A stretch of DNA of 64,000 nt from Chloroflexota bacterium (GTDB lineage: Bacteria; Chloroflexota; Dehalococcoidia; Tepidiformales; Tepidiformaceae). Positions within the stretch are counted from its first letter, which is position 1, and the number at the start of each line of letters is the position of its first letter. Location: positions 62,001 to 126,000 of the forward strand of contig JAPPBY010000020.1 of the NCBI GenBank assembly GCA_026702615.1, in the 5' to 3' direction. The notes beneath the pieces were generated by a model. It saw only the letters and a program-made list of their open reading frames with translations. It was not told the origin of the DNA and did not search any database. This document shows, one piece after another, positions 18,593 through 27,460 of the stretch. Made by a program: the position numbers and the translations under genes.

Positions 18593-19056
18593 TGGACGCC
18601 TGGCGCATCGTTCACATCCTCGCCCTGCTCTGGATGGGCGCAGGATTGGGCGCGACCTACCCCCTGATCGTGCGCGCCTGGCTCTCGAAGGACGTGCAGT
18701 TCCAGATGTACGCCCTCGTCGAGGCGGCCAACAACGAGACCCGCGTCCTCCTGCCCGGCGCCATGCTTTCGGGCGCGACCGGCTTCTTCTGGGGCGTGGC
18801 CGAGTACGACTTCATCCGCGACGGCTGGCTGGCGGCGCTCACGGGGCTGTTCGTGTTCTTCTGGCTGGTCTGCCTGCCCCTCATGGGGTTCGGCCTGCGG
18901 CGCGCGCGCACCGCCGCGCTCATCGCCGCCCGCGACGGCGAGGCCACCGACGAGTTGCGCGAGATCCTCGACGACCGCGTCCCGCTGGTGTTCGGCACGG
19001 CCCTGGTGCTGAGCGTCCCGCTGATGGCCTGGCTGGCCATCTTCAAGCCGTTTTAG
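18592..19056 (+). CDS. DUF2269-like integral membrane protein
   Basis: VDAWRIVHILALLWMGAGLGATYPLIVRAWLSKDVQFQMYALVEAANNETRVLLPGAMLSGATGFFWGVAEYDFIRDGWLAAL...; GTG overlaps the pyrG stop codon. Confidence 0.65.
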   Translation: MDAWRIVHILALLWMGAGLGATYPLIVRAWLSKDVQFQMYALVEAANNETRVLLPGAMLSGATGFFWGVAEYDFIRDGWLAALTGLFVFFWLVCLPLMGFGLRRARTAALIAARDGEATDELREILDDRVPLVFGTALVLSVPLMAWLAIFKPF

Positions 19057-19102
19057 TGGTGACTGGCGACTAGTGGCTAGTGGCTAGTCCCCGACCCGGC
19101 CC

Positions 19103-19219
19103 CACTCAGCGGCGCGACAGCGACGCACTACACTCAGGCAGCGCAAGCTGCCGCCCTCCTCAGCGAAGCGCGGAGCGCGAGCGCTCCACTCAGCCGCGCG
19201 GGAGGGCGGCGCTCTCCTC
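19103..19219. repeat. Modular hairpin repeat, copy B
   Basis: CACTCAGCGGCGCGACAGCGACGCACTACACTCAGGCAGCGCAAGCTGCCGCCCTCCTCAGCGAAGCGCGGAGCGCGAGCGCTCCACTCAGCCGCGCGGGAGGGCGGCGCTCTCCTC; includes GGCAGC-GCAA-GCTGCC hairpin. Confidence 0.75.
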
Positions 19220-20503
19220 CTGGACTCGCTGCCACTCGGCCTCGGGGTCGTCGGAGCCGAGGCGCTCGGCGGCGCTGCGGCGCGAGCGGATGCCCGCCTC
19301 GACGAGTGACCGCTCGTCGGCCACCTGGCGGGAGCGGTCGGCGGGGAGGATGGGGCCCCACAGCGCTTCCGTCTGCAGGCCGTCGATGGCCAGGCCCTCG
19401 TAGCGCGCGAGCAGGCGCAGGGCGAGCATCGCGCGGCGCTCGTAGACGGGCGTGCGGATGAGCCGCTTGCGCGCGACTTTCCGCGCGACCGGGTCCAGTT
19501 CGACGTTGAGGGCGACGCCGCTCAGGCCCGCGGGGTTCTGCCCGAAGGCCGTGCGGGGCGACTCGCCGAGGTCGTGCAGGGTGCGGTAGACGAGGTCGAT
19601 GTAGTCGCGGTGGAGGGCGGCGCCGCCGCCCTGCAGCAAGTCGAGCAGATAGGCGCGGGCGCGCTCGGGCACCTCCCAGACCGCGCCCGGCTCGACGGAG
19701 ATGTCCTGCGACCCGGCGACACCCTCGAGCACGGCGATGGGGTTGCCCGAGAGCTCGAGGATCTGGCTCAACTGGCTGAAGGCGCGGTTCAGCTCGCGGT
19801 TCGGTTCGGCCAGCGGACCGATGTCGCTCGACCCCCACGGCTGCTTCGGCTCGCTCACGTTGGGGAACACGACGAAGGGAATGAACCCGTACGGGTTCGC
19901 CTCGCGACGCTCCAGATCGGACCCACGCCACAGCTCGAACGTCTCCGCCGTCCAGTACTCCGTCACAAGGTGCTCGACGGCCGACGAAGAGAGGGGCAGG
20001 GCCGGTGACGGGAGGGGCGCATCGCCGGCGGCGTACTGCGACGCGACCGCTTCGATGCGCGAGGCGTCGTCGGGGGCGCGCCAGACGAAGATGCCTTGCA
20101 CGTCGGGCGCGGAGATGCGCGCGCGGCCCTCGTCCACGTCCCACGTGACCTTGTAGGCGCCATCGCCGAGCACGGCGCAGTCGAGCTCCGTCTCGAAATC
20201 GAGACGTTCGAGGCCGTTCGCCGCTTCCACGGCGCGCCAGGCCTGCTCGGCCTGCCGCGCGCGCTCGGTGGCGGCGCGGTCGAGCGGGTCGCTGGGACGG
20301 ACCTGGAGGGCGTGGCCTTCGAACAGGTAGCTCGTGATCTTGTCGACGAACGCCCTCGCGTAGTTGAGGACGAGGCGGCGCTCGCCGCGGCGGGCGCGTC
20401 CCGCCCACTGGTCGCCCTCATAGAAGGCCAGGTGCTCGCGATAGCGGCGCAGGCGGTCTTGGTCGAGGGCGCGGAGTTGGAGGGGGAAGGGGGTGGCCGT
20501 CAC
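19190..20503 (-). CDS. Phage portal protein, SPP1 Gp6-like
   Basis: RRYREHLAFYEGDQW, RRLVLNYARAFVDKITSYLFEG, DGAYKVTWD, VEHLVTEYWTAETFELWRG, NPYGFIPFVVFPN, GSSDIGPLAEPNRELNRAFSQLSQILELSGNPIAVLEG; strong SPP1 Gp6 portal-type organisation. Confidence 0.85.
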   Translation of the reverse strand: MTATPFPLQLRALDQDRLRRYREHLAFYEGDQWAGRARRGERRLVLNYARAFVDKITSYLFEGHALQVRPSDPLDRAATERARQAEQAWRAVEAANGLERLDFETELDCAVLGDGAYKVTWDVDEGRARISAPDVQGIFVWRAPDDASRIEAVASQYAAGDAPLPSPALPLSSSAVEHLVTEYWTAETFELWRGSDLERREANPYGFIPFVVFPNVSEPKQPWGSSDIGPLAEPNRELNRAFSQLSQILELSGNPIAVLEGVAGSQDISVEPGAVWEVPERARAYLLDLLQGGGAALHRDYIDLVYRTLHDLGESPRTAFGQNPAGLSGVALNVELDPVARKVARKRLIRTPVYERRAMLALRLLARYEGLAIDGLQTEALWGPILPADRSRQVADERSLVEAGIRSRRSAAERLGSDDPEAEWQRVQEESAALPRG

Positions 20504-20622
20504 GGGCGAACTCCGGGGGAAGAGATTGCACGAACCGTGGCGGTCCTCCGCCCGAGCGCGAAGCCCCCGGTGACAGCCGACGCGTCTTGCCGCTCGCCGC
20601 CGCCCCTCGCTACAGTGCCGGG

Positions 20623-20946
20623 GTGACCACCCCCAACCTCCCCGAGGTCGTCGACCAGCCCGAGGTCGAGGAAGAGCTCGAACAGCCCTGTCACCTCATC
20701 CTGCTCGACGACGACAGCCACACGTACCAGTACGTCATCCGCATGCTGGGCGACCTGTTCGGCTACTCGCGGGAGAAGGCGTTCGGCATCGCCTCGGTCG
20801 TCGACAGCCAGGGCCAGGCGATCCTGATGACGGGCGCGAAGGACGAGTGCCTGCTGAAGCAGGACCAGATTCACGCCTACGGACCGGACCCGCTGATGGA
20901 GATCAGCGTGGGCAGCATGTCGGCGGTCGTCGAGCCCGCGGCCTAG
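20623..20946 (+). CDS. clpS: ATP-dependent Clp protease adaptor
   Basis: CHLILLDDDSHTYQYVIRMLGDLFGYSREKAFGIASVVDSQGQAILMTGAKDECLLKQDQIHAYGPDPL. Confidence 0.93.
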   Translation: MTTPNLPEVVDQPEVEEELEQPCHLILLDDDSHTYQYVIRMLGDLFGYSREKAFGIASVVDSQGQAILMTGAKDECLLKQDQIHAYGPDPLMEISVGSMSAVVEPAA

Positions 20947-21012
20947 AACTCGTAACCCGCCGGTAACACGAAACGCGATGGCAGAACGCTTCCCCTGCCT
21001 ATACTGGGGTCT

Positions 21013-21672
21013 GTGAACGCCGTCCTTATTGTCAGCGGCCAGCAGGATCTTCTCGCCCTCACCCCGGAGTTGGAGGAGGCGGGCCTGAGCACGACCGTGC
21101 TCGAACCCGCCCGGCTCGGCGAGATCGAGCGCGACTTCGCCGGCGTGCTCCTGCTCGACCTGCGCGACCTGTCCAACGTCGCGATCGACCGGTTGGCGGC
21201 GGCCTCGGGCGAGCACGAACTTGTGCTCGTCTACGCCTGCGGGGAGGACCAGCTCGACCGCATGCCCTTCGACTCCCCTGCCGACGACTTCATCGTGCTG
21301 CCCGCCGCCCCCGGCGAGCTGCGCCGCCGGGTCGAGCGCGCCCTCTACCGCCGCCACGGCATCGATACCGAGAACTTCGTGCGCTGCGGCGCCCTCACCA
21401 TCGACCTCGCCAACTACCGCGTGACCGTGGCGGGCGAGTCGGTCGTGCTGACCTTCAAGGAGTACGAGCTCCTCCGCTACCTCGCCATGAACGCGGGCCG
21501 CGTCTCCACGCGCGAGCAGCTGCTGAACCGCGTCTGGGGCTACGACTACTTCGGCGGGGCGCGCACGGTCGACGTTCACATCCGGCGCATCCGCTCGAAG
21601 ATCGAGATCCACGGCCACACGTTTATCGAGACCGTGCGCAACGTGGGCTACCGGCTGGTCGCTTCCGGCTAG
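21013..21672 (+). CDS. Response-regulator-like transcription factor, OmpR/PhoB winged helix
   Basis: C-terminal LTFKEYELLRYLAMNAGRVSTREQLLNRVWGYDYFGGARTVDVHIRRIRSKIEIHGHTFIETVRNVGYRL; N-terminal receiver-like domain is divergent. Confidence 0.9.
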   Translation: MNAVLIVSGQQDLLALTPELEEAGLSTTVLEPARLGEIERDFAGVLLLDLRDLSNVAIDRLAAASGEHELVLVYACGEDQLDRMPFDSPADDFIVLPAAPGELRRRVERALYRRHGIDTENFVRCGALTIDLANYRVTVAGESVVLTFKEYELLRYLAMNAGRVSTREQLLNRVWGYDYFGGARTVDVHIRRIRSKIEIHGHTFIETVRNVGYRLVASG

Positions 21673-21729
21673 CGCACACCCCTTCGCTGTGACAGGCGCG
21701 GCTTCGCGCTGCCGCAGGGCCGCGCCACC

Positions 21730-22335
21730 GTGGCGGTCATGACGACCCTGCCCGACATCCGTGACCGCGTCCGCAGCGACCTGCGCGACCTCGACGCCGA
21801 CGCCGCCCGCTGGAGCGACGCCGAGCTCGACCGCCACATTTCCCGCGCCCTCGCCGACGTGAGCCTGGCGGCGCCCGCCGAGGCGACCACAATGGTCGCC
21901 ACCACCCCGGGCAGCCGCGAGCTCACGACCGCCGTCCTGCCGAATTTCCTCGAGCTGGAGTCGGTGGAGCTGCCCATCGACACGTTCCCCCGACGCCACG
22001 TCCCCTTCTCGGTCTGGGTGGAGACGATCACGCTGGAGCCACCGGCGCCGCCGAAGGGCGAGCGCGCGCGGCTGCGCTACCTCGCCCGGCACACGCTCGA
22101 CGAGCAGGGCACAACGGTTCCGGAAGCGCTCGAGGACGTGCTCGCCACGGGCGCCGCGGGATACGCCGCGATCGCCTGGGCCGCCTACGCCATCGACCGG
22201 CTGACGGCCGGCGACGACGTGGCCGAGCGCTTCCGCCTCTGGGGCGAGGGGCGCCTGCGCACCTTCCACGAGCAGCTGCGGGAGCACCAACGCCCGCGCC
22301 GGGTGCGAGGCGGGAGGCTGGCCGCCACCGACTGA
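21730..22335 (+). CDS. Hypothetical protein resembling phage head-tail connector/adaptor proteins
   Basis: MTTLPDIRDRVRSDLRDLDADAARWSDAELDRHISRALADVSLAAPAEA...PEALEDVLATGAAGYAAIAWAAYAIDRL; layout typical of phage neck proteins. Confidence 0.5.
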   Translation: MAVMTTLPDIRDRVRSDLRDLDADAARWSDAELDRHISRALADVSLAAPAEATTMVATTPGSRELTTAVLPNFLELESVELPIDTFPRRHVPFSVWVETITLEPPAPPKGERARLRYLARHTLDEQGTTVPEALEDVLATGAAGYAAIAWAAYAIDRLTAGDDVAERFRLWGEGRLRTFHEQLREHQRPRRVRGGRLAATD

Positions 22336-22378
22336 CCCGGCGGGCGCGAGAGCGGCAGTGGGTGGTAGGCTCGCCGCT

Positions 22379-22864
22379 GTGAGCGACGATCCGCAGGCCT
22401 ACCACGAGCCGGATCCACCCGAACGCGCCACGCCCTCGGCGTGGGCCTACCGCGGTTCGATCGCGGCCCTCGTGCTGGGCTCCTTCCTGGCCCTCTTTCT
22501 CGTCCTGCGCCCACCCGAGAGCGCGAGCCGCGCCGAACCGGTTGGCCCCGCCACCGCGACGGAAACGCCGGAAGCGACCACCACACCCGGAGCGGTCGCC
22601 ACCCGCGAGGCAGCGGCGACGCCAACCCCCGCTCCCGCAACCCCGGCGCCCACGCCGGTGGCAACGCCCACGCCGACCGCCACGCCCGAGCCCACCCCTG
22701 CCCCCGCGCTCGAACCGATCGAGTACGAGATCGTCGCAGGGGACACCCTTTCGGCCATCGCCGTGGAGTTCGACGTTTCCGTCGAGGCCATCCTCGCCCT
22801 GAACCCCGGCCTCGAACCGGATGCGATTCAGGCCGGGCAGATCATCCTGGTGCCGCGAGAATGA
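22379..22864 (+). CDS. Membrane-anchored LysM-domain protein
   Basis: TM AALVLGSFLALFLVL, ATPTPTP-rich linker, C-terminal YEIVAGDTLSAIAVEFDVSVEAILALNPGLEPDAIQAGQIILVP (LysM). Confidence 0.88.
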   Translation: MSDDPQAYHEPDPPERATPSAWAYRGSIAALVLGSFLALFLVLRPPESASRAEPVGPATATETPEATTTPGAVATREAAATPTPAPATPAPTPVATPTPTATPEPTPAPALEPIEYEIVAGDTLSAIAVEFDVSVEAILALNPGLEPDAIQAGQIILVPRE

Positions 22865-23376
22865 CCACCGACCGCGAGGCCAGGATTCGGAGGGCTCGCC
22901 GCGGGCTGTGGCGCACGGCGCTCTTCTGGACCCCCCTCTTCATCGCGGTCACCGGCGGGGGGATCTACTTCTTCATCGGCCAGGCCACGGGCGAAGACGG
23001 GTACGGCTGGGTGCTTCCCTCGCTCCTCGTCGTCTTCGGTTCCCTGTTCGGCTACCAGGGCATCCAGGCCATCCGCGACCTCCGCGGCGGTACCGCCATG
23101 ATCGAGGGCTTCATCACGCGGCGCTGGCGACGCTTCGACCTCGGCAGCCGCAGCTACTACCTGCGCATCGATGGCGACAAGATCATCCGCACCGACCGGG
23201 TCCAGTACGACCCGGTCGAGCAGGGCAACTACGTCGCGGTCGAGTACTACCCCGGTTCGATGATCGCCGTGGCGGTGGAGAAGCGAGAGCCGCCGGAGGG
23301 CTATGAGCCCCCGACGGACGAGCCGGGCGAGCCCGCGCTTCCGGAGCCCGACCCGCTCCTGATCGAGCGCGAGTGA
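22861..23376 (+). CDS. Hypothetical two-TM membrane protein
   Basis: TALFWTPLFIAVTGGGIYFFIGQATGEDGYGWVLPSLLVVFGSLFGYQGIQAI...; coupled to LysM gene by 4-nt overlap. Confidence 0.6.
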   Translation: MTTDREARIRRARRGLWRTALFWTPLFIAVTGGGIYFFIGQATGEDGYGWVLPSLLVVFGSLFGYQGIQAIRDLRGGTAMIEGFITRRWRRFDLGSRSYYLRIDGDKIIRTDRVQYDPVEQGNYVAVEYYPGSMIAVAVEKREPPEGYEPPTDEPGEPALPEPDPLLIERE

Positions 23377-23393
23377 CGGCGCCCCGCGCTTCG

Positions 23394-24101
23394 ATGACTG
23401 ACGGCGCCACCGACGGCTACCGCACCATCCACGACCTCGCGGGCGACGAACGCCCCCGCGAGAAGCTCCTGCGCCACGGCCCGGGCGTGCTCAGCGATGC
23501 CGAGCTCATCGCCATCCTCGCGGGCTCGGGTAGGCGCGGGGAGAACGTCATCGACCTGGCGCGGGGACTGCTCGACTCCCACGGCGGCCTCGGCGGTCTG
23601 CTGCGCGCCGACGCGAAGTCGCTGCAGCGAACACGAGGGCTGGGTCCGGCGAAGGCCGCACAGCTCGCGGCCGCGATCGAGCTGGGACGGCGCATGCCGC
23701 GTCTCGACGGCGACGCCCGCCCCCTGCTCACCTCCCCCGAGGCCGTGTTCGACTATCTGCGGGGGCACCTCCGGGGGCGTTCCCGCGAGGAGCTGCATGT
23801 GCTCGCGGCGGACATGGGCGGACGCCTGCTGGGCACGCCCACCGTTCTGCCGGGCAGCGTTCACTCCGTGGCCTTCCGCATGGGCGACATCTTCCGGGAG
23901 GCGATCGTGCTGGACGCAAGCGCCGTCGTCATCGCGCACAACCACCCCTCCGGGCGCGCCACCCCCAGCCCGCGCGACATCGACCTCACGCGCGACATCG
24001 CAACGGCCGGGGAATCGCTCGACATCAAGCTGCACGACCACCTGATCGTCGCCGGGGAGCGCTACGTCAGCATGAAGCGCGAGGGGCTGCTTGGCGCCTG
24101 A
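23394..24101 (+). CDS. radC: RadC/JAB-domain DNA repair-type protein
   Basis: ERPREKLLRHGPGVLSDAELIAILAGSG ... VVIAHNHPSGRATPSPRDIDLTRDIATAGESLDIKLHDHLIVAG. Confidence 0.95.
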   Translation: MTDGATDGYRTIHDLAGDERPREKLLRHGPGVLSDAELIAILAGSGRRGENVIDLARGLLDSHGGLGGLLRADAKSLQRTRGLGPAKAAQLAAAIELGRRMPRLDGDARPLLTSPEAVFDYLRGHLRGRSREELHVLAADMGGRLLGTPTVLPGSVHSVAFRMGDIFREAIVLDASAVVIAHNHPSGRATPSPRDIDLTRDIATAGESLDIKLHDHLIVAGERYVSMKREGLLGA

Positions 24102-24222
24102 GCGACAACGCGTCCTCCTCGTCGAGTTGACCGCCACGGGTGTCGCCGGACACGAGCTGGTACCAGTCACGATCGTCGACGGCATTCCCGTGCTCACGGA
24201 TTCGGTCGAGGGAACGCCGTGA
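24092..24222 (+). CDS. Possible 43-aa small protein (TTG start)
   Basis: MAPERQRVLLVELTATGVAGHELVPVTIVDGIPVLTDSVEGTP; open frame overlapping the radC 3' end. Below the ORF-track length cutoff. Confidence 0.25.
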
Positions 24223-24244
24223 GCCTTCCCGTATCGTGAGCCCG

Positions 24245-25033
24245 ATGCGCTACCGGCTCGCCGCCTTCGATATCGACGGCACGCTCGTGGGCCCCAGCGG
24301 CACGCTCTCGCCGGCAACGATCGAGGCGGTCGAGGGGCTGGCCGCGATGGGCGTGTCGGTCGCCGCCGCCACCGCGCGCCCCTACGAGCTCGCCCTCCCG
24401 ACGCTGGCGCCACTGGCGGGCGCCGTGACCGCCGTCATCGCCGCCGCCGGGGCCGACATCCGCCGCGCGACTGGCGAGCCTATCGCCCAGGTCACGCTCC
24501 CACCGGAAGCGGCCGGCGCCCTCGCGAAACTCTGCGATGCGCACAACTGGCGCGCGGTCGCGGGCACGGCGGAGGGGGCGTGTCGCCGGATGCCGACGCC
24601 GGAAGCCCGCGGTCCGGCGGCAACCGTCGCGAGCCTCACGGAGGTCGACCTGTCCCGGACGTACGTCATTGCCCCCTTCACCAGTCCGGCCGACCCGGCC
24701 TTCGCGTCCCTTGAGGCGCTCGTGCAGGAGACCGGGCTGCGTGGCGAGCGCGCCCTGACGAGCTCTGGTCGCGAGATCGTGGCGGTCACGCACGCGGACG
24801 CGGGCAAGGGGCCGGCGCTCCAACGCCTCTGCGAGGCGCTCGGGGTCGAGCCATCAGAAACCGCCGCGTTCGGCGACACGGAAGTCGACCTGCCCATGCT
24901 CGAGCTGGCCGGACTCGGCGTCGCGATGGCCGACGCACCCCCGGAGGTGCAGGCGGCCGCCGACCTGGTCACGGGCACGGCCGAGGAGGACGGCGTCGCG
25001 ACCGCCATCGCGCGCATCTGGGGAAACGGGTAG
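24245..25033 (+). CDS. HAD-superfamily hydrolase, Cof/IIB type
   Basis: YRLAAFDIDGTLVGPSGTLSPATIEAVEGLAAMGVSVAAATARP and AFGDTEVDLPMLELAGLGVAMADAPPEVQAAADLVT. Confidence 0.92.
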   Translation: MRYRLAAFDIDGTLVGPSGTLSPATIEAVEGLAAMGVSVAAATARPYELALPTLAPLAGAVTAVIAAAGADIRRATGEPIAQVTLPPEAAGALAKLCDAHNWRAVAGTAEGACRRMPTPEARGPAATVASLTEVDLSRTYVIAPFTSPADPAFASLEALVQETGLRGERALTSSGREIVAVTHADAGKGPALQRLCEALGVEPSETAAFGDTEVDLPMLELAGLGVAMADAPPEVQAAADLVTGTAEEDGVATAIARIWGNG

Positions 25034-25071
25034 GCCTTCCGCTCGGGAACCGACTAACCAAGCCGGGAATG

Positions 25072-25557
25072 CTACCCTTCCGCGCGCCACTCCCCGCTTT
25101 TGCCGCCACGCTTCTCCAGCAGACGTACGCCTTCGATGCGCATCCCGCGGTCGACCGCCTTGCACATGTCGTAGACGGTCAGGGCCGCGACGCTCACCGC
25201 CGTCAACGCCTCCATCTCGACTCCCGTGCGACCCTCCGTGCGCACCGTGGCCTCGATGCGCAGGCGGGTGTCGTCCGCCGGGTCGAGGGCAAGGGCGACA
25301 GCGGAGATGGGCAGGGGGTGGCACATCGGGATGAGGTCGCTCGTGCGCTTCGCCGCCTGGATCCCGGCCACGCGCGCCACCGCGAGCACGTCCCCCTTGG
25401 GGAGGCCGCCCTCCTGGATGAGGGCAAGCGTCTCCGCGCGCATCGCGACGAACCCCTCCGCCACCGCCTCCCGCGCCGTGACCGCCTTGCCGGAGACATC
25501 GACCATGCGCGCGCTGCCGCGCTCGTCGAGGTGCGAGAGGCGTGGTTCCTCGGCCAT
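25072..25557 (-). CDS. moaC: Cyclic pyranopterin monophosphate synthase
   Basis: [85 protein letters not shown]. Confidence 0.96.
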   Translation of the reverse strand: MAEEPRLSHLDERGSARMVDVSGKAVTAREAVAEGFVAMRAETLALIQEGGLPKGDVLAVARVAGIQAAKRTSDLIPMCHPLPISAVALALDPADDTRLRIEATVRTEGRTGVEMEALTAVSVAALTVYDMCKAVDRGMRIEGVRLLEKRGGKSGEWRAEG

Positions 25558-25637
25558 GCGGGCAGTATAGGGCGTCCCATCCCTCGGCCATCCGGGGGCG
25601 TTGGGCGGTACGAGCGCCGCGCCGCATAATCGCGGAC

Positions 25638-26978
25638 ATGCCGAACGCCGCTTCCCTTGACGCCCTCCCCTACCGACACGTCCTGCCCCACACGACCGCG
25701 CTCTCGCCCGCGGGGCGCCTCAGCATCGGCGGCTGCGACCTGCGCGAGCTGGCCGAGACGTACGGCTCCCCCCTCTACGTGTTCGACGAGCAGGACTTCC
25801 GCGAGACGGCCCGCGAATTCCGGCGCGAGTTCGAGTCGCGCTGGCCCGAGGTGTCGGTGCTTTACGCGGCCAAGGCGTACCTGAGCCTTCCCCTCGCGGA
25901 CATCGTGGCGGAGGAGGGGCTGGGCATGGACGTCGTCAGCGGCGGGGAGCTGGCTATCGCGCGGGCGGCGGGCTTCCCCTCCTCGCGGCTCTACTTCCAC
26001 GGCAACAACAAGAGCGCCGAGGAGCTCGACGCGGCCGTCGGCGGCGACCCCGTCGGCCGCATCGTCGTCGACAACTTCCACGAGCTGGCCGAGCTCGACC
26101 GCATCGCCGGCGAGCGGGGTGCGCGCCAGTCGATCCTCCTGCGCGTCTCCCCGAACGTGGACCCGCACACGCACGCGAAGACGACGACGGGGGTGCTCGA
26201 CTCGAAGTTCGGCTTCGCCATCGCCAACGGCGACGCCGAACGGGCGGTGGCGGCTGCCATGGCCGCCCCCAACATCGACCTGCGCGGCCTGCACGTGCAC
26301 CTGGGCTCCCCCATCTTCGAGATCGAGCCGTACGAGCAGGCGAGCGACGTGATGTGCGCCTTCGCCGCGCAGATGGGCGATACGCACGGTTTCTCCTTCG
26401 ACGAGTACAGCCCCGGCGGCGGCTTCGCCCTCGCCTACACCAGGGAGCAGCACGCCCCCGCCATCGCCGAGTACGCCGAGCGCGTGGCGAACTCGATGGA
26501 GCGCGCCCTCGCAGAGCACCGCCTGGAGCAGCCGTCGCTGCACATCGAACCGGGTCGCTCACTCATCGGGCGGGCGATGGTGGCCGTGTACACGGTCGGC
26601 GCGCGCAAGGAGATTCCCGGCGTACGCACCTACGTCTCCGTCGACGGCGGCATGGCCGACAACATCCGTCCGGCCATGTACGGCTCGGGCTACGAGGCCG
26701 TGCCCGTCGACCGGCCCCTCGACGAGCCCACCGAGACCGTCACGGTCGCGGGCAAGTACTGCGAGAGCGGCGACATCCTCGTGCGCGATGCCGAGCTGCC
26801 GCGCCTCGAGGCGGGCGAGCTCGTCGCCCTGCCAGCGAGTGGCGGCTACAACCTGGCGATGTCGAGCAACTACAACATGGCCCTGCGCCCGCCCGTCGTC
26901 GCCGTACGCGACAGCGAGTCGCGTCTGCTCCAGCGCCGCGAGACGGTCGAGGACCTGGTCGCGCGGGACGTGCGCTAG
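25638..26978 (+). CDS. lysA: Diaminopimelate decarboxylase
   Basis: [97 protein letters not shown]. Confidence 0.95.
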   Translation: MPNAASLDALPYRHVLPHTTALSPAGRLSIGGCDLRELAETYGSPLYVFDEQDFRETAREFRREFESRWPEVSVLYAAKAYLSLPLADIVAEEGLGMDVVSGGELAIARAAGFPSSRLYFHGNNKSAEELDAAVGGDPVGRIVVDNFHELAELDRIAGERGARQSILLRVSPNVDPHTHAKTTTGVLDSKFGFAIANGDAERAVAAAMAAPNIDLRGLHVHLGSPIFEIEPYEQASDVMCAFAAQMGDTHGFSFDEYSPGGGFALAYTREQHAPAIAEYAERVANSMERALAEHRLEQPSLHIEPGRSLIGRAMVAVYTVGARKEIPGVRTYVSVDGGMADNIRPAMYGSGYEAVPVDRPLDEPTETVTVAGKYCESGDILVRDAELPRLEAGELVALPASGGYNLAMSSNYNMALRPPVVAVRDSESRLLQRRETVEDLVARDVR

Positions 26979-26981
26979 AAG

Positions 26982-27455
26982 CTAGCCCTGCCCTGGCGGG
27001 GGACCGAAGCGCTCCCGCAGGACCTCCCGGCGGTAGTCGAAGATGGCGCGCACGCGGGGGCGCACGGCGAGCTGCGCCGCCACATCGCCGAGGGGGCCGA
27101 AGGGGACGGCGTAGTGGACCGTGTCGCGAACTTCGGTACCACCTTCGACCTCGCGGAAGTCGTGCTCGTGGTGCCAGAGGCTGTAGGGACCGATGCGCTG
27201 GTCGTCGACGAAGCGAATGCGATCGTCAACGTGCGTGATCTCCGTCGCCCAGTGGAGCGGAACGCCCAGGAAGGGGCTGACTGTGTAGGTGATGACGAGC
27301 CCTGGGTACATCTCCTCGGGCGGGTCGGAGGTGACATCGAGCGCCAGCCAGGGCGGCGTGATCACGGGGAGGTTGCGCGGATTCGAGAAGAACGCCCAGG
27401 CCTCGTCGAGCGAGACCGGGACGACCTGCCTCGCGGCCAGGCGGTAGATCGCCAT
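26982..27455 (-). CDS. SRPBCC-family (polyketide cyclase/START-like) protein
   Basis: VPVSLDEAWAFFSNPRNLPVITPPWLALDVTSDPPEEMYPGLVITYTVSPFLGVPLHWATEITHVDDRIRFVDDQRIGPYSLWHHEHDF. Confidence 0.88.
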   Translation of the reverse strand: MAIYRLAARQVVPVSLDEAWAFFSNPRNLPVITPPWLALDVTSDPPEEMYPGLVITYTVSPFLGVPLHWATEITHVDDRIRFVDDQRIGPYSLWHHEHDFREVEGGTEVRDTVHYAVPFGPLGDVAAQLAVRPRVRAIFDYRREVLRERFGPPPGQG

Positions 27456-27460
27456 CGCCC

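Noticed and set aside
19190-22335. Complete prophage
   Set aside because: No integrase, terminase large subunit, capsid, tail or lysis module; clpS and a response regulator lie between the phage-type genes.
22560-22720. Short tandem ACGCC/CCCACGCC repeats
   Set aside because: Explained as coding sequence for an ATPTPTP linker.
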